A stretch of DNA of 64,000 nt from Zygnema cylindricum (GCA_037447655.1 JBBHKE010000636.1:62001-126000); one strand, 5' to 3'; shown: positions 22,203-33,872, numbered from the stretch's first letter. Notes: generated from the letters alone by a model not told the origin. Numbers and translations: made by a program.

Positions 22203-23415
22203 TTTTCAGAAAAAAAAATCTTTCTTTCTTTCTCTCTTTTTTTTTTTTTTAAAAGCAGCTTCTTGAAAGGATTTTTCGCAGGAATTTTTATGTATCTGTT
22301 GCATAATAGAAACTTAAAGCTGTTTCCTTCATACATTTTGAAAACATTGAGTTTGTCTTCGTTTTATCATCTTCTTTAATTACTCTTGCCTTTTTTTAAT
22401 TACTCTGATTTTAAACCTCTTATCGTTTTTAAGCACTTTTTTTTTTTTTTTTTATAGATATGAGACGTATACTGTCGCTGAACTCTTACCTGTTCTTAAA
22501 TACTCTTATCGTTTTTTATTACTCTTATCTTTTTTAAACACTCTTTTCGTTTCTTAGGACTCTTGTTTTTCAAAAATCTTATTGTTTGTTAATACTCTCG
22601 TCGTTTTTAAATAATATTATTGTTTCTTAATATTCTTGTCGTTTTTAAATTGTCTTTTTGTTTCTTAATACTCTTTTCTTTTTTTAATAATCTTATTGTT
22701 TCTTAATACTCAATTCTTTTTTTAATAATCCTATTGTTTCTTAATACGCATTTCTTTTTTTCAGGTATGAGACTTCTAATCATCTTTGGCTAATTTTAGA
22801 ATACTGTGTTGGAGGCGATCTCCTTCGACTTCTTCGTCAGGTAAGAGAAAGGGGGAGAGGGAGAGGGAGGGAGGGAGAGAGAGGGCGAGGGAGAAAATTG
22901 GCTGTATTTTTTTGTTGTTTTTTGTCTTCGAATGTTCGATTATTTCCTATTTCGTCTTCTTTTTTCTTTGTTTTTTCTTTTTCTTTTTTTCCCTTTTCAT
23001 TAATCTTTGTTCTTTTTTATTCTTCTTCTTTTTTTTTTCTTTTTGGTTTTTCCTTTTTCGTTTCCCTTTTCCGCTTTCCTTTTCTTTTTTCTTTGTTTCT
23101 ATTTCTTTTTTGTAAACAAAACCTACAAAACTCCAAAACCGTAATACTGAAAAACTGGAAACGTTTTTTTTTTGCAGGACAACCGACTTCCAGAGGAGTC
23201 TATCCATGATTTTGCAAGAGACTTAGTCAAAGCTTTACAGTAAGAGCTATCTATTTATTCTTTTTTATTATATTTTATTATAAATTTGTTGTTTTCTATG
23301 GACAATTTTTCCATTCCATTTCATTCATTCTATTCCATTCCTTTCATTCCATTATTTTATTCCTATTCCTTTTATTGTCTTTCTCTCTATTTCTCTCACC
23401 TCTCCTATTTCCTAT

Positions 23416-23450
<35 letters not shown>

Positions 23451-26400
23451 ATTCATATTTATACTCCGAATCAGTTTATAACTTCATCGATACTGCGTTT
23501 TTTTTTTTTTTATTATTATTATTGTTTGTTTTTTTTTTGTAGGTATCTTCATTCTAATTCAGTCGTATATTGTGATTTGAAACCCTCCAACATTCTTTTG
23601 GACGAAAATGGTCGACTCAAGGTAATATGGTTTTTTTTTTTTTTGTTTCCAAAAAGTAGAAAACTGAAATCGAGTGTGGAAAAACTATTTTTGAATTTGA
23701 CGCTTTTATTTTTTTCTCCAGGATTTTGAATGAAGGTAAAAAACTTCATTTGTGAAGACGAATGTCAAACAATTTCATTAAACGAGAATTTCAGTTTCAA
23801 TTTCAATTTCAATTCTTATTTCAATCTCTAGGTGTAAATTTACTGATTTGTTAACAGCTTCATAAATTGGTAATTATTGTTATTAATGCTAATCTACACT
23901 AATTTTGATAACATTCCCTCTCAAACTTAGGATTACTCCACAATATTCTCTGTTTCGTTTTGAACAACTTTTTACCAAATTGCTCGTCAAAAGTGAGAAT
24001 CAAAATCGATTCAGTTCATAAATATGTATGGACCACACTATTGCCGGTACCAAATTTGTCAATAGTGTAGTTTAAGTCCTCTCCCTCTCCTTCTCCCTCT
24101 CCCTCTCCCCTCCCTCTCCCTCCCTTTTATTTTATCTTTTATCGGTTGCATATTATTTTAGTTTTTGTCCTTTGCGAGAATGCTTATATTTTTGTCGTTT
24201 TGTGGGAGGGGTACAATACAGCTTTGTGATTTTGGACTCGCGAGACGTCTCAGTGACATTGGAAAAAGTTCGGTCCAACAGGTATTCATTTTTTTCCTTT
24301 TAATTGATTTTTCTTTTTTTTAAGTGATTCTTTCCTCCTTTCCTTCTTTCTCTCTCCTTTTCTCTCCCTTGTCTTTCTCTCTCCTGTCTCTTCTATTTTC
24401 TCTCCTTTTCTCTCTTCTCTCTCTCCTTTTCTATCTCCTTCGTTCTTCTTTCTCGTCTCTGTTTCGATTTTTTTTCTTCCTAGTTTTGAAAGGTATTGAT
24501 TTCTTCCCTCCTTTTTCTCTCCTTCTCTCTCCTCTCTCCTCTCTTTCTTTCTCCTCTCTCCTCTCTCCTTCCGCCTTCCTCTCTCCTTCTCTCTCCTCTC
24601 TCTACTCTCTCCTTTCTCCTCTCTCGTCTCTACTTCTTTCTCCTCTCTCCTCTCTCCACTCTCCTCTCTCTTTCCTCTTTCCTCTCTCCTCTCTCCTCTC
24701 TCCTCTCTCCTCTCTCCAGCTGCCTCAAGCAAAACGAGGCACTCCGGCCTATATGGCTCCCGAGCTTTTAGAAGAAGGGGGAGTCCACTCTTTTGAGTCA
24801 GATTTATGGGGCTTGGGATGTGTTATGTACGAATGTTATGCGGGAAGACCCCCATTTGTATCCAATAGTTTTACCCAATTAGTAACTTCCATTCTCTCCG
24901 ACCCTCCTCCTCCTCTCCCCGGGGACCCTCCTCGAGAGTTTCAAGACTTAGTTTTTCGACTCTTACAAAAAAACCCACTTCACCGGATTCAGTGGGACGA
25001 ATTAAGGAACCATCCTTTTTGGAGAGTTTCTTTTAAACCTCTCCCTCTACCCCACCAACCGGCCTTAGAGAATTTTCTACGACAGAGGCCTCCAAGTTTA
25101 ATCCGGGCTCCTCCTCCTCCGATTCGAGAGGGAGGAGGAGTAGCGTTGGGTGAGGGAGGAGGAGGAGGCGGGGGAGGAGGAGGGGGAGGGGGAGGAGGAG
25201 GAGGGAGAGTCGCTCTGGGAGATGTGAGGACGGTAGATAGAAATGCCGGAGGAGGAGACGATAACCTCGGGGGAAGCGGTACAAGTGAGAGAATAGGACA
25301 AGGGAAAGTACGTCCTTTACGAGAACTTTCACAAAATACAAATGCGGATACGAATGTTTTACGACTTTCAAGAATTGTGAGAACCAATATACAGAGGGAG
25401 ACAGAGAGGGAGGAAACCGCATATCGAGGGGTAACGGTAGGAAATTCCCAAGAAGACATTACTTTGGAAAACCATGATTTGGAGCTCGATTTTGCGGAGA
25501 GACCGGAGAATGAGAATTTGAATGAGGGAGAAGAAGAGAGAGAGAGGGAGAGGGAGAGAGAGAGAGAGAGAACTTCGACTGGAGTTTCTGAAGCGGCTCA
25601 GGAACCTAGTAGTAGTCATTCCCATCACTCTCGGAGCTCAACTTCTAGTGATGCTGGAGATGGGGGAGGAGCAGGAGCAGGAGGAGGAGGAGCAGGAGGA
25701 ACTGCAACTGGAAAAGACTATGATTTAAATCCCCCCCAACAAGAGCCTTCAGCAATACCGTCTACTGAATCTGGGAAAACTCAAAGTGGGGGAGGAGGAG
25801 GAGTAGTAGGAGGGGGAGGAGGAGGATCTTTAAGCTCAGGAAGGACTCAGTCTGTGGGAACTCCAGTTTCTTACGGAACGGCGAGAAAAACACATAGACC
25901 GCCCGTTCAACAGCCAGCCGCGGCCGTTACCCCTCCCATGTCTCAGTTAAAAAGACAAGATAGAGAACATGGAACTGTTGAGAGGGGAGAGAGAGGAGCC
26001 GAAAGGGGATCAGAGAGGGGAGGAGAAAGAGGAGAAAGAGGAGGAGAAAGAGGAGGGGCAAGTGGTACTGCTAGTAGTGCTCCGAAGGAAACCGGTCTCT
26101 CTCTTGCAAAAGTTTTATGGCATAGTAGTGATTTAAGTGTTAAACAGCCGATAATGTTAAATCGACGGATCGAGAAAATTACGGAATCGACTTACGATCC
26201 ACGACAATTAGCGGTTCCTCCTTTTACCGCTGAAGCTTTAGGGACCGCGAGTAGAGAACAAGTCGAAGATTTCATTTCGGGTATAATGAAATATCTCTCT
26301 CCCAGTAACAGTGTGGCTCAAACCGAAAAAGTCAACCTTTTGAGATACCTCGAGACGGTGTGTTCGAATCGACATGTGGCGAATATCTTAATCAATAGCA

Positions 26401-29400
26401 GTCTTATGCATTTTCTCGTTAAACTCCTCCGTACTTCGAAACTACCGACATTGAAAGTACAAATAATTGTGGTTATGGGAGTTTTAATTCGACATGCGAC
26501 TGTGATTCAAGAAGAACTCGCGGCTTCCGGAGTGGTGTCGGTTCTCTCCGAATGTCTGAGAGACCGAGTTTTGAGAAGGAGAGCCATGGCTTCTTTGGGA
26601 GAATTAATGTTCTTTATAGCGACTCAAAGCAAAGCTGGAGGAGGAGGAGGTGGGGCTGACCATGGTGGGAGTCGAGAAGGAGCGTCACAAACAAGCTGGC
26701 AGGTATGCATTGTACTGTATTGATTTTTCATTGTTTTTTGTCTCTCGTCTTTTTTTTTTTATTTGATTTGTATCTTATGTAACTATATTGAGCCGGATTA
26801 TGTTATATTGCAGGGTATTGCATATTATAAACTGATTTGTATGTTGTATATTAAACTGATTTGTATTAAATTATATTGTATTGTATTATATTCTATCGTT
26901 TCGTATTGTCTTGTATTGTATTGTATTATATTGTGTTGTAACGTATTGTTTCCGTATTGTAGTGCATATTATTGTGTTTCGTTGACTTTGGTGAAAGTGT
27001 TCTTGCATTTGTGTTGTATTATGATGTTTGTACTTAACTTCTGATTTTTTTTTTCTAAAAGTCGAATCTTTTTGAATCAATTTGTAAACATTGCATTTGG
27101 GAAGGTTTGAGATTTGGGTAGAGCCATTCAAAACAATGTGATCTCAATCTTAATCTCCTATTTTGATGAAATGAATACACATTACTGAGTATATATACAC
27201 AGAAATTTTAAGACTCCAACTGATCCACTGAATTTTAGATTTGCATAGCGAACCACATTGCATAACAATACATTGCTTTTTCTAACTTTTGTCTGTTCTT
27301 TTGTTTTTGTCGATACAGGTGCCTGTTACCACGATTTCTTTAGTCACTGAAATGTTGAAAAAGGGGGAAGACGAAGTGACTCAACACTATGCGGTGAAAA
27401 CAATCGAAAATGTTTCGAGTGAAGGAGGAGATTGGGCGGCGAGGTTTGCAAGTGCTGACGTCATCACAAATCTTTGTCACATTTATCGACACGCAAATTC
27501 GAGACAAGAGCATTTGAAGCTGACAGCTGGCAGCTGTCTGGTTCGAATTTTACGATTCGGGGCGAGTTGGATCCCAATTGCTCTCGAAAAACTAGGTATA
27601 AGAGAATTAATTGTGGGATTGGCGAAGGGGTCTCCTCGAGAGCAACAAATTCACATCAATATTGTCAATTTAGCGTTGTCTTTGGGAGGATCTTCGACTT
27701 CCGGGAAAATTCTCTCTCAGATGATAGAGGACAAGGCTTTTGTACCGACAGTCTTGTCTCTTCTGGATAATGGGGTCGAAATTATTCGAGGAAAAGCCGC
27801 GATTTGTGTGTCTTTACTTTGTCGAGTTGATCACAAATATCTCCTTTCTTTGTGTAACAATAAACTCGTCCCGGCTTTAGAGAGATTAAGCCGAGAAAAA
27901 GACGAATATATTCGAGCGTGTGTCGATGTTCTTTTAGAAACAGTTTCCGTTTCTGTTCCGCCAATATTAGCGAGGATTTCTTTGGATTTAGAGAAAGTGG
28001 GAAGGACAGGTTCTGGGGGAACTTTAGGAAGGAAGGGAGGAGTGGGTCTAGGATCAGCTCTCGGAGCCCAACAACAATTAAGAAGTTCGATTTCTTTGTT
28101 TTCAATTCTTTTACATTTGATAACGAGTGCCGTTTGTCGGGAAAAAGTGGTCGATGACGAGGTTTTGAGACATTTGGCGGGATTTTTGGGACGACTGGCG
28201 CCGTTTCCGGTAAGTTCAATTGAGTTTTGAGTTTTTTATTCAGTAGTTAACAATAGATAAATAATATGTCTGTGCCCCATATTGTGTCTTGTGTTATGTG
28301 TCATGTGTTAGTACACCTTGTATCGCAATTAGCATTTATGTTTTTTTCTCTGTGCACACGTGTCTAATTTTCATTTGGAACAGCCAATCAGAAGGTAAGA
28401 ATCTTAATTCTAATGAATCTTACCTTTATATTGCAACCGTCAGATTCATAATCCGACAAGTGTGCACGGAGGAAAATGAATTTAAAGGCGGAAAACTACG
28501 TTAACACTAATAGCCATCCTCGGTGTATGTAGTAGTTATTGTCAGGCCTGTTAATGATTTTTAAAAAAGCAAGAAGTTTGGCAGTGAGTCAATCAGTGAT
28601 TTTTAAAATAGCTCTTAATTTTTTTTTCCTACGAAGTTTTCTTTTTTAGGCTTACAAGTGACGCTAGTTTGTGTATAGAAGCTTCGTCGACAATGTCTTC
28701 CGTTGATCATTTTCTGAACTGAATTTAGATGACGTTAAAAAATATATTAGTACTAGGAAAAGGCTCCTTCTTTTTGCGAAATTAGGATGCTTTGTTTCAC
28801 TTCTTTTGCTTTAAAAAAGGGTTGATTTTTTTTTTGTTTGTTTGTTTTTTCCTTGTGCAGGGACAGGAAGATTTCCTCAATTCTGTGATGCATGTCTTGG
28901 AAGTTATTTCCCAGTACCCAAAAATTTTATTATCTCACAGAAAAAGTATTCAAACTCATCTTTTCCGAAATCTTATCGCCCTCCATAATAGGGCTCCATC
29001 AGGAGGAAACATTCGATTTTTGTGTATTAAAATTTTTAGCGACATTTTGGGAGTTTTTCTCGACGAATCTTCGGATTTTTCGGGAACCGATTTGTCGAGT
29101 GGAAACCCTAATGTGGATGAAAAAACTGAAAAATCCAGACCCGGGATGGAAGGAAAGGGAACCGAGAGAAGAGGAGAGAGAGGAGAGAGAGGAGAAGGAG
29201 GGGGGGAGGAAGGAGAGGAAGTTTCTCCCACAGAATTGAGAGCTCAGTTGGAAGAATTTGTAAAAAGACAAGTTCTACCATTATATCCCGCAATAATTGA
29301 CGACGAAGATCCCATCCCGATGTATGCCCAAAAACTTTTAGTCACTCTTTTGGATCATCAATGTGTTTTTGAATCCGATATCCATAATTTACAACTTACT

Positions 29401-30201
29401 CCTCGATTATTTTCTCTTTTATGCTCCGAATCCGCGGGGTTTAACGCTCACAGTTTACGACTTTGTCTGGCTTTAGCTTCTTCTCCGGAAGTAGAGACAA
29501 GATGTTTTTCGGATTTGAATGTCGTCGACAAGTTGGGAAATCTTCTCGAATGCGTTTTCGAGGAGAAAATGGACGATTTTCTTCAACCGATTCTCGCACT
29601 TTGTCAACTGTTTTTGGAACGAGACCGGCAAGGGACCTCTTCGACCGGAACTGAAGAAGGAGGGAGAGGGGGAGAGGGAGGAGGAGAAACAAGCAGGAGG
29701 AGAGGAGAGACGAGCACCGGATCAGTAAGACAAAGAGGAGGAGGAGACTTGAAAAAGAAAGGAATTTCAGACAATTCGATACAAGATATTGGAGATTTTG
29801 CCCATCATTCTGATCTCTTTTTAGAACTTACTGGAAGTGAGGATTCGGATGTGGCCGAAACCGCCGGAGAATGTTTAGTTTTGGTGATGTCACTTTCGTC
29901 TCGTAGTGCGGTTTTGAGAGCGTCTGATTTGCTTTTGAGAAACGCCGTCTTATTTGCCGATCTTTTCGATAATCCAGCCCAAAGTCACAGTCCAGAATTG
30001 GTTACAAAATTGCAATTTCAGCTTTTAAGAGTTTTGGGAATTGCTTTTCGACTCCAAAGACAACACAAAATTCACGATGTCGAAAATTTGGTCCGAGATT
30101 TCGGAGGAGTTGCCGATATTGTGGTTGGTTTAAGAGAGCATAGAGACAAAAAAGTTTCCCGAGCCGCTGATGACGTGGCGTATGAATTGGACCAGTTATG
30201 A
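19594..30201 (+). CDS. RUK: RUNKEL/ULK4-type protein kinase with ARM repeats
   Basis: Ten exons: 19594-19641, 20661-20750, 21770-21822, 22765-22840, 23178-23239, 23543-23621, 24222-24281, 24720-26702, 27319-28209, 28861-30201. They join in frame to 1560 residues, longer than the plant protein (about 1370 from memory). The N-terminal kinase domain has the glycine loop IGEGKHSTVYKGR, VAIK-type lysine in YYAIKSVEK, YCDLKPSNILLD (Tyr-Cys-Asp in place of HRD), DFG in LCDFGLARR, and APELLEEGG. A linker of about 350 residues is low-complexity, with Gly runs and an RE run. The rest is helical ARM/HEAT-like repeats that resemble plant RUNKEL (NVSSEGGDWAARF, KLTAGSCLVRILRF, KGSPREQQ). In Arabidopsis RUNKEL binds microtubules and is needed for cell-plate growth in cytokinesis. 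The start ATG opens directly into the kinase domain. Whether the kinase is active cannot be told. Confidence 0.92.
20751..21210 (+). repeat. Intronic minisatellite containing donor-like copies
   Basis: Unit of 80-130 bp starting GAGAGGTGA(G/A)ACT(G/A)GGAGGA then AAGGCAGAGGTAAAG. The first copy overlaps the true donor (AAGAG|gtgagact at 20751). Further copies start near 20860, 20923, 21000 and 21147 and carry GTGAAACT, GTGAGTCT or GTAAGCTA at the donor position. So the exon-intron junction is itself part of the repeated unit. Confidence 0.75.
21211..21665 (+). repeat. Purine-rich (GAGA) intron tract
   Basis: GAGAGGGAGAGAAA-type sequence continues from the minisatellite to about 21665, before the acceptor at 21769. 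Long minus-strand Pro/Ser/Leu/Phe frames here are compositional. Confidence 0.8.
22008..22250 (+). repeat. TTTCTCTC pyrimidine tract in intron
   Basis: Near-pure pyrimidine with a perfect CT core (22165-22198), in the intron 21823-22764 of the RUNKEL-type gene. At 22458 a pseudo-acceptor followed by ATATGAGACGTATACTG partly mimics the real exon start at 22765 (GTATGAGACTTCTAATC). Confidence 0.7.
23420..23447 (+). repeat. (AT)n microsatellite
   Basis: About 28 bp of perfect AT repeat in the intron between the RUNKEL-type exons ending at 23239 and starting at 23543. Confidence 0.9.
24330..24719 (+). repeat. CTCTCC tract filling an intron up to the acceptor
   Basis: Almost uninterrupted TCTCTCC repeats run from near the donor side into the acceptor (ctctccag, 24719). 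The tract keeps one frame open, so the large exon 24720-26702 appears fused to several hundred bases of intron in a naive open-frame view. Confidence 0.85.
26745..26970 (+). repeat. TTGTA-type intronic repeat
   Basis: Recurrent ATTGTATTGTATTATATTG words in the intron 26703-27318 of the RUNKEL-type gene. No coding signal. Confidence 0.65.
28312..28527. mobile_element. MITE-like element, family A, inside an intron
   Basis: Begins TACACCTTGTATCGCAATTAG and ends AACACTAATAGCCATCCTCGGTGTA; it carries the internal TTGCAACCGTCAGATT and ATCCGACAAGTGTGCACGGAG words of the family. It sits in the intron 28210-28860 of the RUNKEL-type gene, so the family has inserted in transcribed DNA. Confidence 0.7.
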
Positions 30202-31300
30202 AAGAAAGAGTCACATTTTATGTTAATTTTAGTTAGCCATTTTTATTCTTTGTTCTCAAAGTTGTATTTTCCTCTTTTTTTTTACTTTTTTTCGGTCTTC
30301 CGAGGCTGGAAATTATGGTTTGGGAAAGTTAGAATAGTAGTTTTTTTACGATTGTGTTAAACCCCCGTTTTCCTGTTTTATTGAGTGGTCAGAGTTAGTG
30401 TAATTAGATTTTTTTGTTTAGGGATGTCCACTCGTAGGTTTAGCGGATGTTTTTTTTCGCTTTTACCTGGTTTAGTTCAGATTTAGAGTTGATTAACCAT
30501 TCGGGTTTCTGTCCTGTTCATCCATTTTTGCTTCACCGAGATGTGAATTTAGACATCTCTCTAGCAGTGCATTTAGGAAAACCCTAAAACAAAAGGATCT
30601 TAACAAAAAAAAAAAAAAACATCTCAATAATCACAAATTTCAAACGAATTTGTCATATATTCTTAACTCTTAGGTTGGTGATTTCATATAAAACACAATT
30701 GAATTTAGAATGTGAAACCAAAAGTTCCCTACTTTAGTTTGTGAGTGGCGATTTGTTGTTTAGGGTTTTCCAAGTTAATGTTGGAAAAAATAAAAATTCA
30801 TATTTAACTTAGTTACGTTTCTAGCATTGTGATTTGTGGAGCATTTTAAGGTGAACAAAAATATTTGTCATTTGGTTTCTAATTTAAATGTACTTTTTGT
30901 ATTATCTACACAAACTTTGTACATAGTTTTCATAGTTTATGATATAGTTTTCATAATAGTTTTCTTGGTTAAGATACCATTGTTCAATTTTGTTAACATC
31001 AAAATACAAAAAAACTTTAAGAATATTATATTGTTTATTTTACAAATTTTGCAATTCCATGGCCACAGTACCGTTTCGTCAAGAGGAAAAAATGTCCTTT
31101 TGACTCACTTAAAAAAAAAATAGCTATTGTGAAAAAGACGAAAGAACTGCAGTGGCGCTCCTTAACACAGCTTGTTGTTGTTAGTGTTGAATAATCTATG
31201 AGACGTTAAGGAATAATTAATATATAAAAACAAATAGTGTTGACATGGTTGATGTAGTCCACTTCCTTGAATATGTCTTTTGTTGGTAGTTTCTCTCGCC
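30202..31300. other. 3' flank of the RUNKEL-type gene, no further gene seen
   Basis: AT-rich sequence after the stop codon. A 95-codon open frame at 30836-31123 is AT-composition driven, with no recognisable motif. The 3' UTR end is not determinable by eye. Confidence 0.5.
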
Positions 31301-31309
31301 TTGATTTCC

Positions 31310-31420
31310 CTCTTAGTTGCATTCGGTTTTCAGTTCTACTTTTTGGTTCCATCATTGCCTTATATTTTTTGTTCCCGTGTACTCAGATGGGTTACCATAT
31401 TCGAGTCTTATATTCTTAAA
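31310..31420 (+). mobile_element. LINE 3'-tail fragment
   Basis: TTTTTTGTTCCCGTGTACTC followed by AGATGGGTTACCATATTCG corresponds to the last bases of the LINE 3' region (minus strand near 33300). Only the tail is present, as expected of strong 5' truncation. Confidence 0.5.
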
Positions 31421-31699
31421 AACCCCTATTTACACTATATTATGATTTTCGGTCAATAATATCAGTGATCAATGTTGTTGTTACTAAACAGTCAAGGCCC
31501 CAAATGTTATGTCCATTTGGAATAAAGCACAACTAAAACTATTACTTTGCTTCGTGTTGTTTTTTTTCTGTGTCCTTCATTATTTTGACATTTTTGTCCG
31601 TTTGACTCTTTCGCAGTGTTTCGTTTTGGCTTCTCCTTTCTTTTGTTTCCCGTATTCTCATATGCTTTACCATTAAACGGTTTTAAAAAAGCTTCAATA

Positions 31700-32035
31700 T
31701 GTATGCTTTACCAAAGCTTTGGAAGCGAAGTATATAAGGAAGATAAAGTTGCAAAGTACTTCTTGGACGAAAGGGGGCGAAGTTTCGCTTCCAAAACTTC
31801 AGACAAAGATGCGATAGGGAGTGCAAGAATAGCACCCCAAAAAAAGCCCCATAAGCTTTGGAAGCGAAAACATTCGCAAAATAGCGTTGTGTTTTCAGTG
31901 CTTTGCACCTATGGTCCCGGGGTCCTTTTTTCTCTTCATTTTGGATAAGAGCAGAAACACAGAGGAGTGCAAGAAGAGCACGAAATTATGACGAAGGTGC
32001 TCACGAAGCTTTGGAAGCGATAGTGTGAAATGCTG
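31700..32035. repeat. Cluster of AGCTTTGGAAGCGA motifs
   Basis: The 14-mer AGCTTTGGAAGCGA occurs in direct orientation near 31715, 31853 and 32009, and inverted (TCGCTTCCAAAACTT) near 31787. GAGTGCAAGAA(T/G)AGCAC occurs twice, near 31818 and 31964. This suggests an old internal duplication of 130-150 bp. No protein is recognised in the overlapping open frame. Confidence 0.5.
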
Positions 32036-32469
32036 CTTCAAAGAAATCATAAGAAATGAAATCGTCTTTCTTGGAGCATAAGCAATCAAACGTGGTGAGT
32101 ACTAGTGCTGGGCACCTTATCAAATGAAGTGAGGCATCTGGCTTATTTTGCAACATAAACCTTCATAACTTAGACCTCAGAAGTATAAAGAATCCGAAGC
32201 TGATTTGAAGCAAACTTCAAACCGTAAGACTCGTCAGGTAAACCTGAAGTACAAACTTGTGAACTGTAACCTACGATGTTTATCTGCTCTTGGCACCAAA
32301 GGCACCCGATTAGCTGTATACCGAGGACGTAGGCACCTAGTACCTTATACCTTATACCTTTTACCTAGGTATAAGGTTGGGCTGGGAACCTACAGATTAC
32401 AATGGCCCCCATGCATTACGACAAACAGTGCTTGTTGGGCTCTGCTGATTCTGCTGCACTAGTAAAACA

Positions 32470-32670
32470 TGTCCATAACCGTATAACAAACTCTTTTTGC
32501 GTGCTTTTATTTTCCTTGTTGATCGTTTTTTTTCTTTTCTTTTCTTTTCTTTTTGTTCCCATCGCTCTATTTGTTTTATATTGTAGTTTTCCAGTTTTGG
32601 CCATGCCACCCCCTTTTGTACCCTGGACTGAGATGGGTTACCATCGTGCTTTTTAATTTATCCTGCCTAT
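32470..32670 (+). mobile_element. 5'-truncated LINE 3' UTR copy
   Basis: The plus strand carries GTGCTTTTATTTTCCTTGTTG, then GGCCATGCCACC, TTTTGTACCC and GAGATGGGTTACCAT, ending GTGCTTTTTAATTTAT. These occur in the same order on the minus strand at about 33265-33410, downstream of the LINE's coding end. It is a good match over about 180 bp without coding sequence. Confidence 0.7.
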
Positions 32671-33261
32671 TGTCTTTTTACAGTCGAAACTACAATTACC
32701 AATTGGGTTAGCCAATTACGCACACATCAATTCGGGTAAGGTCTTGTTTCTTGGGGTTAGTATACACGGTTGTGTTCCAAACAGTGGCTCACATGAAGTG
32801 CGATGGAAAAACCATAAGGGGGTAAAAAAAAGGAAAGGAAAAAAAGGAAAAGCAGCGCAGAGTGAACAAACGCATTCGACTAACTGCAGCAGAGCATAGA
32901 TTGGCTATCGAGACAAAGCCCACCAAGCTTGGCTCGCAGGTGAACTGAAAATGCTAAAAGCGTTTGGAGACACTAGAAGCACTTACGTGTGACCAAGCGG
33001 CATCGGAAACAGGTCCAATTGTCATACAACAACATGTTATGGGCTTGCTCTCAAAGATACATGTCTTTGACGAGAGTGATAACATCTTAGATGGTGGATC
33101 TTTACTTCATAAATATCAGTTTAACAGGTGGTAGATGGGTCAATAGTAAAATCTGGTGCTTTCCCAAGAGAATACCCAATGTTTACACATCATCAAGTTA
33201 TGGATCTCAAAGGAGCTCGAGATGGCACACATCAAAATGCATAAGGCATATGAAAAAAAAC
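32671..33261. other. Intergenic, possible decayed retroelement
   Basis: A plus-strand frame at about 32953-33129 (ETLEALTCDQAASE... to HKYQFNRW) faintly recalls the copia gag start (IVIQQHVMGLLSKI against VVVEQQVIGLSSRI). The similarity is weak and could be chance. Confidence 0.25.
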
Positions 33262-33872
33262 CCAGAATAAATTAAAAAGCACAATGGTAAACCATCTGAG
33301 TCTGGGGGTACAAAAGAGGTGGCATGGCCGAAACTAAAAACTACCAACAGGGGAATAAGATAACAGTACAACAAAAACAAAAAGAAAACAACAAGGAAAA
33401 TAAAAGCACCCAAACTCAAAATGAAGAGCACGACAACTGACAAAGCCAGAACTACAACCCCAACCCCAACCCAATTAAATAACTACGAAAAGCAACCCCG
33501 TAAGTCCCCCCATCCCGGAGAAGCACGTTGAGGGAGTTCCGGAACCCGACGACGATCCATAGCCGCACTAGCCGATCGGAGGAGAATAGAAGCTTGCACT
33601 CGTTGTAAAGCCACAGATAAGCGTTGACGACAAAAACAAGTAAGGATCAAAGGAGGAGGGCTCCTAGTCCTCGGCGCTCGAAAGCACGTCGAGGGCAAGT
33701 GCCGAGAAACTCGTCCATTGCAACACCCAGACAACCAAAGATCTCGACCGCCATCAGAATAAAGTCATCCATAGGGTCCTGGTGGGCATAATCACGCTCC
33801 TTCGCCTTAGCGGCATCACGAGCCGCCACCCCAACATGTCGAGCCGCCTGACCAACAACTGTAGTTGCAGTA
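33262..33872 (-). mobile_element. 3' part of the LINE split by the copia array
   Basis: The minus-strand frame continues the LINE across the copia insertion: ...VLANPT at 45965 joins ATTVVGQAARHVG at 33872, using one copy of the target duplication. The C-terminal region reads FILMAVEIFGCLG, a frame break near 33650, then CRQRLSVALQRVQASILLR. That is the Cys-Arg-Gln-Arg-hydrophobic ending I associate from memory with this LINE group. About 220 bp of T-rich 3' UTR follows, ending with the ACTCAGATGG tail motif. Confidence 0.75.
33868..33872. repeat. Target-site duplication, left copy (CAGTA)
   Basis: CAGTA directly outside the TGTTG end of the leftmost LTR. The same five bases flank the far end of the array at 45960-45964. 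Confidence 0.85.

Noticed and set aside
24286-24732. Minus-strand Glu/Arg/Lys-rich 148-codon frame
   Set aside because: It is the reverse of the CTCTCC tract in an intron of the RUNKEL-type gene.
32953-33129. Decayed copia gag on the plus strand
   Set aside because: IVIQQHVMGLLSKI resembles the gag start, but no LTR boundary, knuckle or further gag can be followed; noted as uncertain only.
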